Assembly: GCA_022701275.1 (NCBI GenBank)
Contig: CP031740.1
Coordinates: forward strand, 4,041,001-4,105,000
Source of the DNA: Microcoleus vaginatus PCC 9802
GTDB taxonomy: Bacteria; Cyanobacteriota; Cyanobacteriia; Cyanobacteriales; Microcoleaceae
Length of the DNA: 64,000 nt
Direction of reading: 5' to 3'
Position numbers and translations under genes: made by a program. Shown here piece by piece: positions 1-9,597 of the stretch (its first letter is position 1; the number at the start of each line of letters is the position of its first letter). Under the pieces are notes generated by a model that saw only the letters and a program-made list of their open reading frames with translations, ran no database searches and was not told the origin of the DNA.

Positions 1-700
1 ATTCCCATTCTGCTTCACTCAGGAGGCGATATTTTTTCCCCGTTTGTTGCGAGAGTCGATCGCAGAATTCGACGGCCTCATCCCACGATACTTGTACAGG
101 ACGTTTTTCAAATTTTAACCACGATGGGTTGTTTCCCATCAGTGCTTGCCACTGTCCTCGGGTGATGGAATATTTGCCTGCAAAAAAAGCGGGTACTGTT
201 ACTTGATGCTGCGGACTTTCCTTATCTCTTCTATATTTATCTCTTGCTGGGCAACCCATCATAAATGTGCCGCCGGGAATATAAACCATTTCCTGTACAC
301 TTCCATTCCCTAAGTCTTCGGGGAAGAAGTGAGCATAATGACGGCGGCGACTGTTTTCTTTTCCTTGAGCATTTACTGTTATTACATCAAACTCATAAGT
401 AGGCAAATATTTTTGGAACTGCCCTTTTAAATTTAATTCATCTCTATCCTTGAGCAGCGAATAGGCTGCAAATCTCACCGCGATTGATTCATCTTGCAGT
501 GCCCCAATTATTAATTCTAAACCTGGCTCTCCATATTTCAGCGCTTCAGACAGTGCAGCAATTTTAACCTCAACAATGGGAGAAGCTAACCGACTTTTAA
601 CGCCGGGAATCCCGCCTAAAACGGCCGCAGACAATGGTACTTGAGATTCACCGCCGAGGACAGCATCGTATTCTCTGGGTTGATTTGGATTTTCTGTCAT
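1..700 (-). CDS. SUMF1/formylglycine-generating-enzyme domain protein with HEAT-like N-terminus (partial)
   Basis: The frame opens at ATG 700 and runs off the left edge, so only about 233 N-terminal residues are present. Residues 35-85 form a short helical, HEAT-like module containing AALSEALKYGEPGLELII. From about residue 135 the protein reads as an FGE-sulfatase (SUMF1) fold, with MVYIPGGTFMMG, FFAGKYSITRGQW and PVQVSWDEAVEFCDRL, ending in the family motif LLSEAEWE at the edge. True FGE oxidises a cysteine in sulfatases, but most cyanobacterial members are of unknown substrate and the catalytic C-terminus lies outside the window. It shares its N-terminal module with the giant protein at 50037-53969. 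It is on the same strand as proA but separated by a hairpin-bearing gap. Confidence 0.85.
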   Translation of the reverse strand, partial: MTENPNQPREYDAVLGGESQVPLSAAVLGGIPGVKSRLASPIVEVKIAALSEALKYGEPGLELIIGALQDESIAVRFAAYSLLKDRDELNLKGQFQKYLPTYEFDVITVNAQGKENSRRRHYAHFFPEDLGNGSVQEMVYIPGGTFMMGCPARDKYRRDKESPQHQVTVPAFFAGKYSITRGQWQALMGNNPSWLKFEKRPVQVSWDEAVEFCDRLSQQTGKKYRLLSEAEWE

Positions 701-738
701 AATCGGGACTTACGTAAGTGTCACACATCTATTGAGTT

Positions 739-802
739 GTAGGGTGCGTCAGACGCAGTTCTAGGGTGATTATTCAGGAACTCGGGTTCGGACGCACCCT
801 AC
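739..802. repeat. Inverted repeat between proA and the FGE-like gene
   Basis: A perfect 12-bp inverted repeat (GTAGGGTGCGTC at 739-750, complement at 791-802) encloses a 40-base loop. It may act as a transcription terminator for proA. The core AGGGTGCGTC recurs in the spacers near 32066 and 44601, so it is a dispersed repeat family rather than a site specific to this locus. Confidence 0.6.
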
Positions 803-830
803 TAATTATGCCCGTTGCGTAAATCTTGTA

Positions 831-2114
831 TTACAAATCCCGATGTGTAAATCCCTTAGCATCTTTTCCTACATAACTCGCGGCAACATGGCCATCTCCA
901 ACAACTCGATACTTATAGGTAATCAAGCCCTCTAAACCGACAGGCCCGCGAGGCGGCATTTGCTGCGTGCTAATCCCCACTTCTGCACCGAAACCGTAGC
1001 GGAAACCGTCGGCAAATCGAGTCGAACAATTGTGATAAACTCCGGCCGCATCGACTCCATTTAAAAAAGTTTCGGCGACTTCGCTGTCTTCGGTAACAAT
1101 GACATCTGTATGTCGGGAACCGTAAGTATTGATATGGTTAATTGCCTCGTCCACAGAATCTACTATTTTGATTGACAAAATCAAATCGCTGTATTCTGTA
1201 GACCAATCTGTTTCTGTCGCTTCGGCAATATTTTCGAGGATGGCGCCAGTTTTTTCGTCTCCCCGCAGTTCGACTTTTTTCTGCTGCAAAGCTGCGGCAA
1301 CAGCGGGCAGGAATTTGGGGGCGATCGCACTGTGAACTAACAAAGTTTCAATGGCATTGCAGGCGGCTGGATACTGAGTTTTTGCATCTACAGAAATCTC
1401 TACTGCTTTCTGAATATCCGCCGCTTTGTCTGCGTACAAATGACAAATTCCGTCGGCGTGTCCCAGCACGGGAATTCGCGTATTTTCTTGCACAAAACGC
1501 ACGAAAGAATTAGAACCTCTGGGAATAATCAAATCTACATATTCATCCATTTTGAGCAGTTCGATTGTTTCTTCCCGCGTGGTCAGCAACTGCACGACTT
1601 CGGGATTGACTGCGGTTTCAGCTAATGCTTGATGTATCACTTTTGTCAAGATTTCGCAGGAACGGACTGCTTCTTTGCCGCCTTTGAGAATGACGCCATT
1701 TCCCGATTTGATTGCCAAGGATACTATCTGAATTAAAGCTTCGGGGCGCGCTTCAAAAATAATGCCTAAAACGCCCAAAGGACAGGTGATGCGCTTCAGA
1801 ATTAATCCTGTATCCAATTCACGGTGGATTTGCACGACACCGATCGGCTCAGGGAGTTTCGCAACGTCGCGCACGCCCGCGATCGCACTTTTCAACTTGC
1901 TCTCATCCAACTTGAGGCGATCGTACAGTGGTTTCGCAATTCCATCCGCCTCAGCCGCCTTGCAGTCAGCCGCATTCGCCGCCAAAATATCCGGCGCAGC
2001 AGCTTCTAAAGCTTTCGCAATAGCTTCAATAGCTTGATTTTTGGCATCAGCGGACAAAACTGCCAACTTTCTAGCAGATACGCGCGTTTTTTGGGCAATT
2101 TCAATAATAGACAT
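831..2114 (-). CDS. proA: Glutamate-5-semialdehyde dehydrogenase (gamma-glutamyl phosphate reductase)
   Basis: This cytoplasmic enzyme reduces gamma-glutamyl phosphate to glutamate-5-semialdehyde with NADPH, the second step of proline synthesis. The protein has 427 residues, the usual ProA length, from ATG 2114 ([11 protein letters not shown]). An in-frame upstream start would add 22 low-complexity residues encoded by an AT-rich repeat and is unlikely. The aldehyde dehydrogenase fold is evident: [15 protein letters not shown] and [14 protein letters not shown] in the cofactor domain, and the catalytic cysteine in YPAACNAIE (about C252). It is transcribed divergently from the M48 protease gene. 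proB is not in the window. Confidence 0.96.
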   Translation of the reverse strand: MSIIEIAQKTRVSARKLAVLSADAKNQAIEAIAKALEAAAPDILAANAADCKAAEADGIAKPLYDRLKLDESKLKSAIAGVRDVAKLPEPIGVVQIHRELDTGLILKRITCPLGVLGIIFEARPEALIQIVSLAIKSGNGVILKGGKEAVRSCEILTKVIHQALAETAVNPEVVQLLTTREETIELLKMDEYVDLIIPRGSNSFVRFVQENTRIPVLGHADGICHLYADKAADIQKAVEISVDAKTQYPAACNAIETLLVHSAIAPKFLPAVAAALQQKKVELRGDEKTGAILENIAEATETDWSTEYSDLILSIKIVDSVDEAINHINTYGSRHTDVIVTEDSEVAETFLNGVDAAGVYHNCSTRFADGFRYGFGAEVGISTQQMPPRGPVGLEGLITYKYRVVGDGHVAASYVGKDAKGFTHRDL

Positions 2115-2239
2115 GGCAGTAACTTTCAAATAGTTTTGATTGTTGGATTTTGAATTTTGAGTTTTGAATTGAATCCGCACAAATAAATTTAGGGGCGGTT
2201 TTCAGTCTTAACAATTCTAGAGGAAATTCTATATTTTTG

Positions 2240-2268
2240 TTGACACCCCTTACAGCAATCCATATTAA
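2240..2268 (+). promoter_or_regulatory. Sigma-70-type promoter of the M48 protease gene
   Basis: TTGACA at 2240-2245 and TATTAA at 2263-2268 are separated by 17 bases, about 72 bases before the chosen ATG at 2341. Both hexamers are close to the group 1 sigma consensus. Confidence 0.6.
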
Positions 2269-2340
2269 CAGGTTAAAACAGTGAAGTATAGATAAAATCC
2301 CACGGTCATTTCCATTTGTCAATAACCTTTGGAGATTATT

Positions 2341-4065
2341 ATGTCATCTCACGCCCCTTTACGCAAGGCAGGGCGAGCCGCCAAAGCCGGCGTTAAACTG
2401 ATACAGAAAACTGGCGGAAATCTCGTTTTAGCTTCCGGCGTCACCATTACCATGCTATTTGGTATGGTGTTAGCGCTATCTTTAGCCTCAGTTTTGATTC
2501 TCAACAGTCCCGATCCAGTCGCCGGATTGGCGATCGCACTTCCCATAACTCTGATTTTTAACATCGCTGCTTTTTTCCTATCGCCTTACTTGATGGACTT
2601 AAGCCAAAATTGGCTATACCATACTCGCTGGGTTTCCCTAGCAGAAATTGAAAGCCTCAGTCCCGAAACAGCGAAAGTTATTAAGAAGGTTTGCAAGCAG
2701 AAAAAACTCCAGCAGCCGCGTTTAGGAATTATCGACGACCAAAACCCTACTGCTTTTACTTACGGTTCATTTCCAAACAGCGCTCGCTTAGTCGTCAGTC
2801 AAGGTCTTTTTACCTATTTAGACGACGAAGAAATTGCCACTGTTTACGCCCACGAACTCGGTCACATCGTCCACTGGGACTTTGCAGTAATGACTTTAGC
2901 TTCGACTTTGGTGCAGATTACTTATTTAATTTACACTACAGCTCACAGGATGGGTCGAAGTGGTGGCAACAAAGCTAAAGATGCTGCCGGTACTGTAGCT
3001 GCTGTTGCTTATTTGTTTTATATCGCCGGCACTTATTTATTGCTGTATTTGTCACGGACGCGAGAATATTTTGCCGACCATTTTGCAGCCGAAACAACCG
3101 GAAATCCCAACGCTTTGTCTCGCGCTTTGGTAAAAATTGCTTACGGTATTTTGGAAGAAGGGCAAAGAGCCACCGAACCCAGCCGCTTATTAGAAGGAAC
3201 TCGCGCTTTAGGCATTTACGATGCCAAAGCTGCCACATCTACCGGAACTGCTTACAGGATTACTTCGGAACCGGAAAAAATTGGGCGAGTGTTTTTGTGG
3301 GATATGTTTAATCCGTGGGGTTGGTGGATGGAGTTGAACTCTACTCACCCCCTGACTGGTAAACGAGTTCGCGCTTTGAGCACTTATGCCGAACAATTAG
3401 ACTTGGATGTTGAGTTTGACATGGGCCGGATTGTCGGTGAAGGCAACGATTTGAGCAAGCGGAGATTGTACGGCAATTTTGTGTTCGATTTACTGCTGTA
3501 CAGTGCAGAAACTCTGGGATTAGCGGTGGGTTTTGCGATCGGCATTTCGCTGTATGCTGTAAACCCGATGATGATGGTTGCTTGTCCTTTAATCGGTGTA
3601 GGTACGGGAATTTTGCTCAAGACTTTGGTGATGTTCCCGAATTACGAAGAAGCAGAACATTTGGATGTTTTAACCTTAATGTCTGACCCTTACGCCAGTC
3701 CCTTGCGGGGTCAACCGACGCAACTACAAGGCGAATTAATTGGTCGCGGCGATGCGGGTTATACCTTCGGTTCTGATTTGAAATTGCAAGACAGAACGGG
3801 AATGATTTATCTGCGCTATGCTTCTCGTTTTGGGCCAGTTGGTAATTTTATGTTTGGCTTGAAACGGGTTGAAAGCTTGATTGGAATGGATGTTAGGACT
3901 TTGGGTTGGTTCCGCCGGGGTGTTGCACCTTGGATGGATTTGATTCAGCTTGAAAGCGATAGCGGTACGACGGTTAAGAGTTATCACCGCTTCTCGTCTG
4001 TTGTGATGGCTATAGGGGCGATCGCGATCGGTATTGCCTCGCTATTTATATCATTCGCTGCTTGA
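2341..4065 (+). CDS. M48-family zinc metalloprotease, membrane-anchored
   Basis: The 574-residue product is a membrane peptidase related to HtpX/Ste24. Two hydrophobic segments (about residues 33-55 and 60-82) precede the catalytic domain. The zinc motif HELGH (H171-H175) and the third ligand E242 in EYFADHF are intact, and another hydrophobic pair follows near residues 215-236. The C-terminal third contains two further membrane segments (about 385-425) and a soluble tail not found in E. coli HtpX. Start ATG 2341 is preceded by GGAG at 2331-2334; the in-frame TTG at 2329 lacks such a site. A role in membrane-protein quality control is inferred from the family. The gene ends before a strong intrinsic terminator. 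Confidence 0.92.
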   Translation: MSSHAPLRKAGRAAKAGVKLIQKTGGNLVLASGVTITMLFGMVLALSLASVLILNSPDPVAGLAIALPITLIFNIAAFFLSPYLMDLSQNWLYHTRWVSLAEIESLSPETAKVIKKVCKQKKLQQPRLGIIDDQNPTAFTYGSFPNSARLVVSQGLFTYLDDEEIATVYAHELGHIVHWDFAVMTLASTLVQITYLIYTTAHRMGRSGGNKAKDAAGTVAAVAYLFYIAGTYLLLYLSRTREYFADHFAAETTGNPNALSRALVKIAYGILEEGQRATEPSRLLEGTRALGIYDAKAATSTGTAYRITSEPEKIGRVFLWDMFNPWGWWMELNSTHPLTGKRVRALSTYAEQLDLDVEFDMGRIVGEGNDLSKRRLYGNFVFDLLLYSAETLGLAVGFAIGISLYAVNPMMMVACPLIGVGTGILLKTLVMFPNYEEAEHLDVLTLMSDPYASPLRGQPTQLQGELIGRGDAGYTFGSDLKLQDRTGMIYLRYASRFGPVGNFMFGLKRVESLIGMDVRTLGWFRRGVAPWMDLIQLESDSGTTVKSYHRFSSVVMAIGAIAIGIASLFISFAA

Positions 4066-4103
4066 AAGTTGACAGGTGAAACGTTTTAAGTTAAATATAA
4101 TTA

Positions 4104-4132
4104 AGCTCGAAAATGCGAGCTGCTTTTTTTTT
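4104..4132 (+). terminator. Intrinsic terminator of the M48 protease gene
   Basis: A perfect 6-bp stem (AGCTCG/CGAGCT) with a 6-base loop is followed by GC and nine T residues, 38 bases after the stop codon. Confidence 0.85.
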
Positions 4133-4323
4133 GTTACATACGGTACTATAGAATTTAATACCGCTCTAAATTATCTTTTTTTATCAAAATAGTGAGTTGA
4201 CGAACCGCTTTCGACCTGTTAGCGCAGCGGCGGGATACGGCTCTTATCACCAAGAAAAGAAGAAGTAAAGAAGGAGATAGGTAATCTTATGGGGCAAAGG
4301 GAGTAATTCAGTTATGAGCAAAC

Positions 4324-5305
4324 ATGACAATCAAAATTGCTACAATTAGTTTGTTGTTGATAGTATTAAGTTTAGCAGTCAGCAACCCCAGCCAAAAACT
4401 CAGGGGTAACTTAACAAAGTTGACCGCCCAGACGGAAAACAAGGAGAAAAAAAACGCCGTGCAAGATATTCTTGATGACAGTGCGAAATTAGAAAAAGTC
4501 GCTGGCAATTTTCAATTTATAGAAGGCCCGATTTGGCATCCAGACGGCTTTTTGCTGTTCAGCGATATTCCCGCCAATATTATCTATAAATTAGCCTCAA
4601 ATCAGCAAGTTGAGATATTTCGCACCCCTTCGGGAAAAGCCAACGGGAATACTTTAGACAAAGAAAACCGCTTACTTACTGGCGAACACGAAAATCGCCG
4701 CGTATCCCGCACTGAAAAAGATGGCAAAGTTATCACATTGGCGGATAAATACGAGGGCAAGCGGCTCAACAGTCCCGAACGATTTGGTTGTTAAATCCGA
4801 CGGCAGCATTTATTTTACCGATCCGTCCTACGGTGTTACTAAAGATCAGGAAGAATTGGGTTTTTACGGTGTTTACCTGCTGGCACCCGACGGAAAATTA
4901 ACTCTGCTGGTTAAGGATTTGGTGCTGCCCAATGGCATCGCGTTTTCACCAGACGAGCAAAAACTTTATGTCAACAATTCGGAAGCGGGATACATTGCCG
5001 TTTTCGATGTAAAACCAGACGGAACTGTTACAAATGAGCGGCTTTTTGCAGATTTAAAAGACGCCAGTCAAAGCGGAGTACCCGACGGTTTAAAAGTTGA
5101 TGTAGAGGGGAATGTTTACACCACCGGGCCGGGGGGAGTGTGGATTTTCTCGCCGGATGGCAAGCTTTTGGGGAAGATTTCTGTGCCTGAGACGGCGACT
5201 AATGTGGCTTGGGGAGAAAGCGATCGCAAAACGCTTTACATTACGGCTAATACAAGTCTGTATCGGATTCGTCTTAAAATTGCGGGTGTGCGGCCGGGAA
5301 AATAA
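4324..5305 (+). pseudogene. SMP-30/gluconolactonase-family protein, frameshifted
   Basis: Two reading frames together encode one secreted SMP-30/gluconolactonase/LRE-like six-bladed propeller of about 325 residues. The first (4324-4794) has an N-terminal hydrophobic signal-like segment (about residues 4-20), FQFIEGPIWHPDG and GNTLDKENRLL. The second resumes with NDLVVKSDGSIYFTDPSYG, LPNGIAFSPDEQKLYV and GVPDGLKVDVEGNVY. The join is at about 4777, where the first frame reads NSPERFGC-stop although the family has NSPNDLVV. Removing one G at 4777 restores a continuous frame. It is therefore either a recent single-base pseudogene or a sequencing error. The family hydrolyses lactones or related esters in a Ca-dependent manner; no substrate can be assigned here. 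Confidence 0.85.
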
Positions 5306-5336
5306 TCTAAAATACGGCGAAGTTGAAAGTAAAGCG

Positions 5337-5378
5337 GTTTGTCGTGAGGACTAAAGTCCTCACGACAAACACTTTTTA
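5337..5378 (+). terminator. Long hairpin followed by T-run
   Basis: A perfect 15-bp stem (5337-5351 with 5356-5370) and a TAAA loop is followed by ACTTTTT. It probably terminates the SMP-30 transcript. The stem contains GAGGACTAAAGTCCTC, a dispersed cyanobacterial repeat; a degenerate relative is at 29580-29605. Confidence 0.7.
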
Positions 5379-5464
5379 TTAGGGGTAATTGACCGGGCAT
5401 GATATAATCTCAGTTTTGAGAATCAGTCCTGCTCAATTCTTTAATCTAAAATCTCAAATCTCAA

Positions 5465-7192
5465 ATGGTATTAATAGCTCGGTTGCACAAATTTCTGACT
5501 GCTACAGTCGATCGCAAATCCCGATCGCACACAATATTTTGGTTGACTTTGAGCTTGACATTTGCTGCACTTTATGCGGTTTTAGGACTCAAGCAAGCCT
5601 TCAGGGCCGAGTATATGGTGCAAGACGATGCGAGACAGCACGTTTTCTGGATGATGCGGTTTGTCGATCCTGAATTATTCCCCAACGATTTCATTGCTAA
5701 TTACTTTCAATCAGTCGCCCCCGCAGGATACAGCACGCTCTACAAATTAGCCGCCACAGTTGGTATTCACCCGCTATTTCTTCACAAAATATTGCCGCTA
5801 TTTCTCGGCTTAATCTCGACTTATTACTGTTTTGGTCTTTGTCTAGAAATGCTGCCAGTGCCGATGACTGGATTTATTGCATCTTTGCTGTTAAATCAGC
5901 ATATGTGGATGACCGATGATTTGGCTTCCACAACGCCAAGAGCTTTTATATACCCAATATTCCTTGCTTTTTTATATTATTTGTCGCGCACTTCATTGCT
6001 GCCTTGTTTGGGAGCGATCGCGCTGATCGGACTATTCTATCCTCCTTACGCCTTGGTTGCTGCCGGAATTTTAGTTTTGCGGCTGCTATGCTGGAAAAAC
6101 GGCGGTTTGCGCTTGTCGGGCGATCGTACTAATTATCTATTTTGCAGTACAGGTTTGGGAGTAATCTTTTTAGTAATGCTGCCCTATGCCTTAGATAAGT
6201 CTGAATTTGGCCCAACTTATACCGCAGCAGAAGCGAAGCAAATGGCCGAATTTGTCCCCAGCGGCCGAAATGCTTTTTTTCGTCCAAATCCCAAAGATTA
6301 TTGGTTGACAGGGCGGGGCAGCGGGATGTTTCCCAAGTCGCTGTTTACGCCTGTAACTCACTGTGTCGGGCTGTTATTTCCGCTGCTGGTGTTTTTGCGA
6401 TCGGCTTTTCCCTTAGCAAATCAAATTCAAAGCAAAATCTGGCTTTTGCTTCAGCTATTTGTAGCATCATCAGCGATGTTTTTTGCGGCTCACGCTACCC
6501 TTTTTAAGCTGTATCAACCAGGTCGCTATACTGCCTACAGCTTGCGATTTATTGTTGTGTTGATAACTGCGATTGCCCTAACTTTAATTATCGATGGAGT
6601 CGGTTATTGGGCATCAAAAGCCGCAACAAAATTTGATATAAAAAATCTACTTGCACTAATTACGACAGCCACAATCGCTATCGCCGTTGTGTTTTATCCC
6701 TGCTTGGTCGAAAAATTTCCCACAGTCGGCTATGTAGAAGGTAAAATGTCGGGTTTGTACAAATTTTTTGAGCAACAACCTAAAGATATTTTGATTGCTT
6801 CAATCGCGGCAGAGACTGACCATTTGCCAACATTTAGTCAACGTTCAGTTTTGGTGGCAAAGGAATATGCAGTGCCGTATCAAAAAGGCTACTACAGCAA
6901 ATATCGGCAGCGACTTAGCGATTTAATTCGCGCTCAGTACACTCCCGAGCGAGCTGTATTGCAAAATTTTATTAATCAATATGGAGTTGATTTTTGGATG
7001 CTCGATCGCCATGCTTTGAGTCTTCAGTATGTAAAGGATGATGGCTGGCTAAATCAATTTGATTCTACACCGCAGGCCATGCTTTCTCTCCAACAAGGAA
7101 AAATTCCCGCCTTAGCTTCAGCAATCACAAGTTGTACTGTTTTTCAAAATGAAATTCTAGTGGTTTTGGAGGCGTCTTGTATTGTGAAATAG
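5465..7192 (+). CDS. Polytopic membrane protein, glycosyltransferase-C-like (hypothetical)
   Basis: The 575-residue protein has about ten hydrophobic segments, the first at residues 24-42. The segment after it contains the acidic motif VQDDARQHVFWMMRF, which resembles the first periplasmic loop of GT-C glycosyltransferases, where Asp residues bind metal or the lipid-sugar donor. A soluble C-terminal region of about 130 residues follows the last membrane span. No exact family was recognised, so the glycosyltransferase assignment is inference from topology and the DD motif only. The ATG at 5465 follows directly on an AAATCTC-type heptamer repeat and has no clear Shine-Dalgarno sequence, so the start is uncertain. 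Confidence 0.7.
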   Translation: MVLIARLHKFLTATVDRKSRSHTIFWLTLSLTFAALYAVLGLKQAFRAEYMVQDDARQHVFWMMRFVDPELFPNDFIANYFQSVAPAGYSTLYKLAATVGIHPLFLHKILPLFLGLISTYYCFGLCLEMLPVPMTGFIASLLLNQHMWMTDDLASTTPRAFIYPIFLAFLYYLSRTSLLPCLGAIALIGLFYPPYALVAAGILVLRLLCWKNGGLRLSGDRTNYLFCSTGLGVIFLVMLPYALDKSEFGPTYTAAEAKQMAEFVPSGRNAFFRPNPKDYWLTGRGSGMFPKSLFTPVTHCVGLLFPLLVFLRSAFPLANQIQSKIWLLLQLFVASSAMFFAAHATLFKLYQPGRYTAYSLRFIVVLITAIALTLIIDGVGYWASKAATKFDIKNLLALITTATIAIAVVFYPCLVEKFPTVGYVEGKMSGLYKFFEQQPKDILIASIAAETDHLPTFSQRSVLVAKEYAVPYQKGYYSKYRQRLSDLIRAQYTPERAVLQNFINQYGVDFWMLDRHALSLQYVKDDGWLNQFDSTPQAMLSLQQGKIPALASAITSCTVFQNEILVVLEASCIVK

Positions 7193-7307
7193 GCTGGCAG
7201 TTAAGACGGATTACACCCAGAAATAAATGCCTTACCATCTGCTGACTGAAAACGAAAAAAAATCGGCTTTCTTAACTAAAACTCTTGATTTTTAGGTGGA
7301 ACCGGAG

Positions 7308-7372
7308 CCAAGAAACCCGGTTTTTGACCCAAGAATTAATAGTTTAGTGATTTGTAGGGGCAATCCCCCTGC
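7308..7372. repeat. Solitary hairpin repeat and dispersed GTAGGGGCAATCCCC repeat
   Basis: AAGAAACCCGGTTTTT near 7309-7324 is a lone half-unit of the GAAACCGGGTTTC family. TTTGTAGGGGCAATCCCCC at about 7351-7369 is a second dispersed repeat whose inverted copy is at about 62700-62719. The rest of the gap 7193-7518 shows no gene. Confidence 0.6.
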
Positions 7373-7518
7373 GGTTGCCACTCCTGAGAGGTAATATTGC
7401 GGATATCGTGCAATTAAATAATCTCCGCAATCAAAGGTGAATATAAATCCGGGGTCAAGTTCGCAGACAATGAAAATTGCACAAAAGCTCGATCGCCAAT
7501 TATCTCTTGGGCAAAAAC

Positions 7519-8979
7519 ATGGCAACACTTTATGTCAACCCGCAAACAGGCAGCGATTCCGCAGTCGGCAGCCAATCAGCCCCATTCAAAACTATAGCCC
7601 GCGCGATCGCCCGCGCTGCATCGGGAAGCACTATTCAATTAGCACCGGGAATTTACAGCGCTGCTAGTGGCGAAAAATTCCCCTTGGAAATTCCCTCGGG
7701 AGTAAAAGTTATTGGCAATGAAACTAACAAAGGTAGAGGCATTCTGATTCAAGGCAGCGGCAAATTTGTCAGTCCCACCGCTGCGGGTCAAAATATCACG
7801 ATACTGCTAGCAACTAATTCGGAATTGCGCGGAGTAACTGTTACTAATCTCGATAGTGGCGGCACGGGAGTCTGGATTGAGTCAACTTCTCCGACTGTGG
7901 CTAACTGCACTTTCACACTTTGTAAGGGCGAAGGCGTTTTTGCCACGGGCACTGCTAATCCTGCGATTCTCGACAACATATTTGTGGAAAACTCAGCCGC
8001 TGGGGTGATTATAGCGGGAACTGCTAAAGGAGCAATACGGCGCAATATTTTTCAAAAGACGGGTTTCGGCATTTCTCTGCAAGCTCAGTCGGGTCCTTTG
8101 ATTGTTGATAACCAAATTTTGGAAAATCGATCCGGTATCGTTTTAGCGGGGGAATCTCAGCCGGTTTTGCGTAAGAATCGCATTGAAAAAAATACCGAAG
8201 ACGGTTTGACTGCGGTGGGGAAGTCGCTGCCAGATATTGGTACTGCTCAAGATTTGGGCGGCAATATTTTTCAGAATAACGGTGAATTAGACTTACAAAA
8301 CGCGACTGGGGTTAAGATTTCTGCGGTGGGAAATCAGCTCAATTCTTCGCGGGTGAAAGGTTTATTTGATTTGGGCAATGTGACGCCAACTCCGACTCCT
8401 GGCGGGCTAAAGTTTAGCGACATCAGCACGCATTGGGCTAAGGATTTTATCGATCGCTTGGCAAAGAGGAATATTGTTAGCGGGTTTCCCAACGGCACTT
8501 TTCAACCTTACGAGATTGTAACTAGAGCTCAGTATGCGGCTATGTTGGCGAAGGCGTTTGAATTGGTGCCGCGCCGTGAGGCGATGGTTTTTAAGGATGT
8601 GGCGGCGGATTTTTGGGCCAAGGGAGCGATCGACCAAGCTAATCGAGCTGGCTTTTTGGCTGGATATCCAGACAGCACGTTTCGCCCGGAGCAGAATTTG
8701 ACTAGAGTTCAGGCGATCGTTTCTTTGGTAAACGGCTTGCAGTTGGCGGGGGGCAACCCCAATTCTTTGAGCGTTTATGTCGATCGAGCTCAGATTCCCA
8801 GTTTTGCCACCGACGAGATAGCAACCGCCACAGAGCGCAAAATCGTGGTCAACTATCCCGCGCGCGAAAAGCTTTCCCCCGCCCACGACATCACCCGTGG
8901 CGAGATATCCGCCCTCATCTACCAAACTCTGGTAGCTACAAACCGCGCCGATCCAATTAACTCTCCCTACATCGTCTAA
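7519..8979 (+). CDS. DUF1565 right-handed beta-helix protein with three SLH domains
   Basis: The 486-residue protein starts at ATG 7519 (MATLYVNPQTGSDS), the typical opening of DUF1565 proteins. Residues about 1-270 form tandem parallel beta-helix turns (NSELRGVTVTNLDSGG, SPTVANCTFTLCKGEG). A short Pro/Thr linker (VTPTPTPGG) leads to three S-layer-homology repeats at about 300-475, each starting with a FSDI, FKDV or YVDR motif. SLH domains bind secondary cell-wall polymers or the outer-membrane/peptidoglycan layer, so a cell-surface role is inferred. No signal peptide is visible from this start, nor in the in-frame 14-residue extension from 7477, which is odd for a surface protein. Confidence 0.9.
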   Translation: MATLYVNPQTGSDSAVGSQSAPFKTIARAIARAASGSTIQLAPGIYSAASGEKFPLEIPSGVKVIGNETNKGRGILIQGSGKFVSPTAAGQNITILLATNSELRGVTVTNLDSGGTGVWIESTSPTVANCTFTLCKGEGVFATGTANPAILDNIFVENSAAGVIIAGTAKGAIRRNIFQKTGFGISLQAQSGPLIVDNQILENRSGIVLAGESQPVLRKNRIEKNTEDGLTAVGKSLPDIGTAQDLGGNIFQNNGELDLQNATGVKISAVGNQLNSSRVKGLFDLGNVTPTPTPGGLKFSDISTHWAKDFIDRLAKRNIVSGFPNGTFQPYEIVTRAQYAAMLAKAFELVPRREAMVFKDVAADFWAKGAIDQANRAGFLAGYPDSTFRPEQNLTRVQAIVSLVNGLQLAGGNPNSLSVYVDRAQIPSFATDEIATATERKIVVNYPAREKLSPAHDITRGEISALIYQTLVATNRADPINSPYIV

Positions 8980-9065
8980 GGGAATTGGGAGACAAGGGAG
9001 AGGATAACTTGGGGTACAAAGAACCAAACCATCTCCCCTCGCCCTTGTCTGCGATTCCCCCACTC
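8979..9065. repeat. Imperfect inverted repeat after the SLH gene
   Basis: GGGAATTGGGAGACAAGGG at about 8980-8998 pairs imperfectly with CCCTTGTCTGCGATTCCCC at about 9042-9060. It forms a long hairpin just after the stop codon and probably acts as a terminator. The CT-rich tract beyond it is unexplained. Confidence 0.5.
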
Positions 9066-9178
9066 TCCCCCACTCTCACCCGCTTCCACTCTCCCAAGTC
9101 TTGATTTGCGAGTACCCGAATCGTTTTATGATTAAACATTAAGAAATTAAGCAATCCTTAAGGTTCGACTGTCAGATT

Positions 9179-9514
9179 ATGGCTAAAATTCAATTTTCTC
9201 GGGGTATAGACGAAGATGCTGTGCCCGAAGTGCGCCTAACCCGTTCTAAAACGGGAGCTCAAGGCACTGCCACGTTTATCTTTGAAAATCCCAAAGCTCT
9301 CAGCAGCACCAGTACCGAAGACATTACTGGAATGTACATGATCGACGAAGAAGGCGAAATCCTCACTCGCGAGGTTAAGGCTAAGTTCATCAACGGTCAG
9401 CCTGCTGGTTTGGAAGCTCTTTATCTAATGAGAAATCCCGCAGAATGGGATCGATTTATGCGTTTTATGGAACGCTACTCGGAAGCAAACGGCTTAGGAT
9501 TTAGCAAGGCATAA
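9179..9514 (+). CDS. psb28: Photosystem II assembly protein Psb28
   Basis: The 111-residue protein matches the Psb28-1 family over its full length ([39 protein letters not shown]). Psb28 is a peripheral cytoplasmic-side factor that binds PSII assembly intermediates containing CP47 and also affects chlorophyll-protein synthesis. It is not a stable core subunit. The ATG at 9179 gives the standard family N-terminus. A weak promoter-like TATGAT lies at 9127-9132. moaB follows on the same strand after 83 bases. Confidence 0.97.
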   Translation: MAKIQFSRGIDEDAVPEVRLTRSKTGAQGTATFIFENPKALSSTSTEDITGMYMIDEEGEILTREVKAKFINGQPAGLEALYLMRNPAEWDRFMRFMERYSEANGLGFSKA

Positions 9515-9556
9515 TGGGTAGTTGGTAATTGGTAATAGGTAATTGGTAATTAGCCG
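9515..9556. repeat. GGTAATT heptamer repeat
   Basis: About five imperfect copies of the heptamer GGTAATT fill the psb28-moaB spacer. Related short tracts of the same heptamer occur near 23385 and 56787. Confidence 0.6.
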
Positions 9557-9597
9557 ATCGCCCGTTGCCGATTGCCGATTGCTTAGAAGAAGAAACT

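Noticed and set aside
8407..9063. 218-residue minus-strand frame opposite the SLH gene
   Set aside because: It is antisense to a clear SLH-domain gene and has no family likeness.
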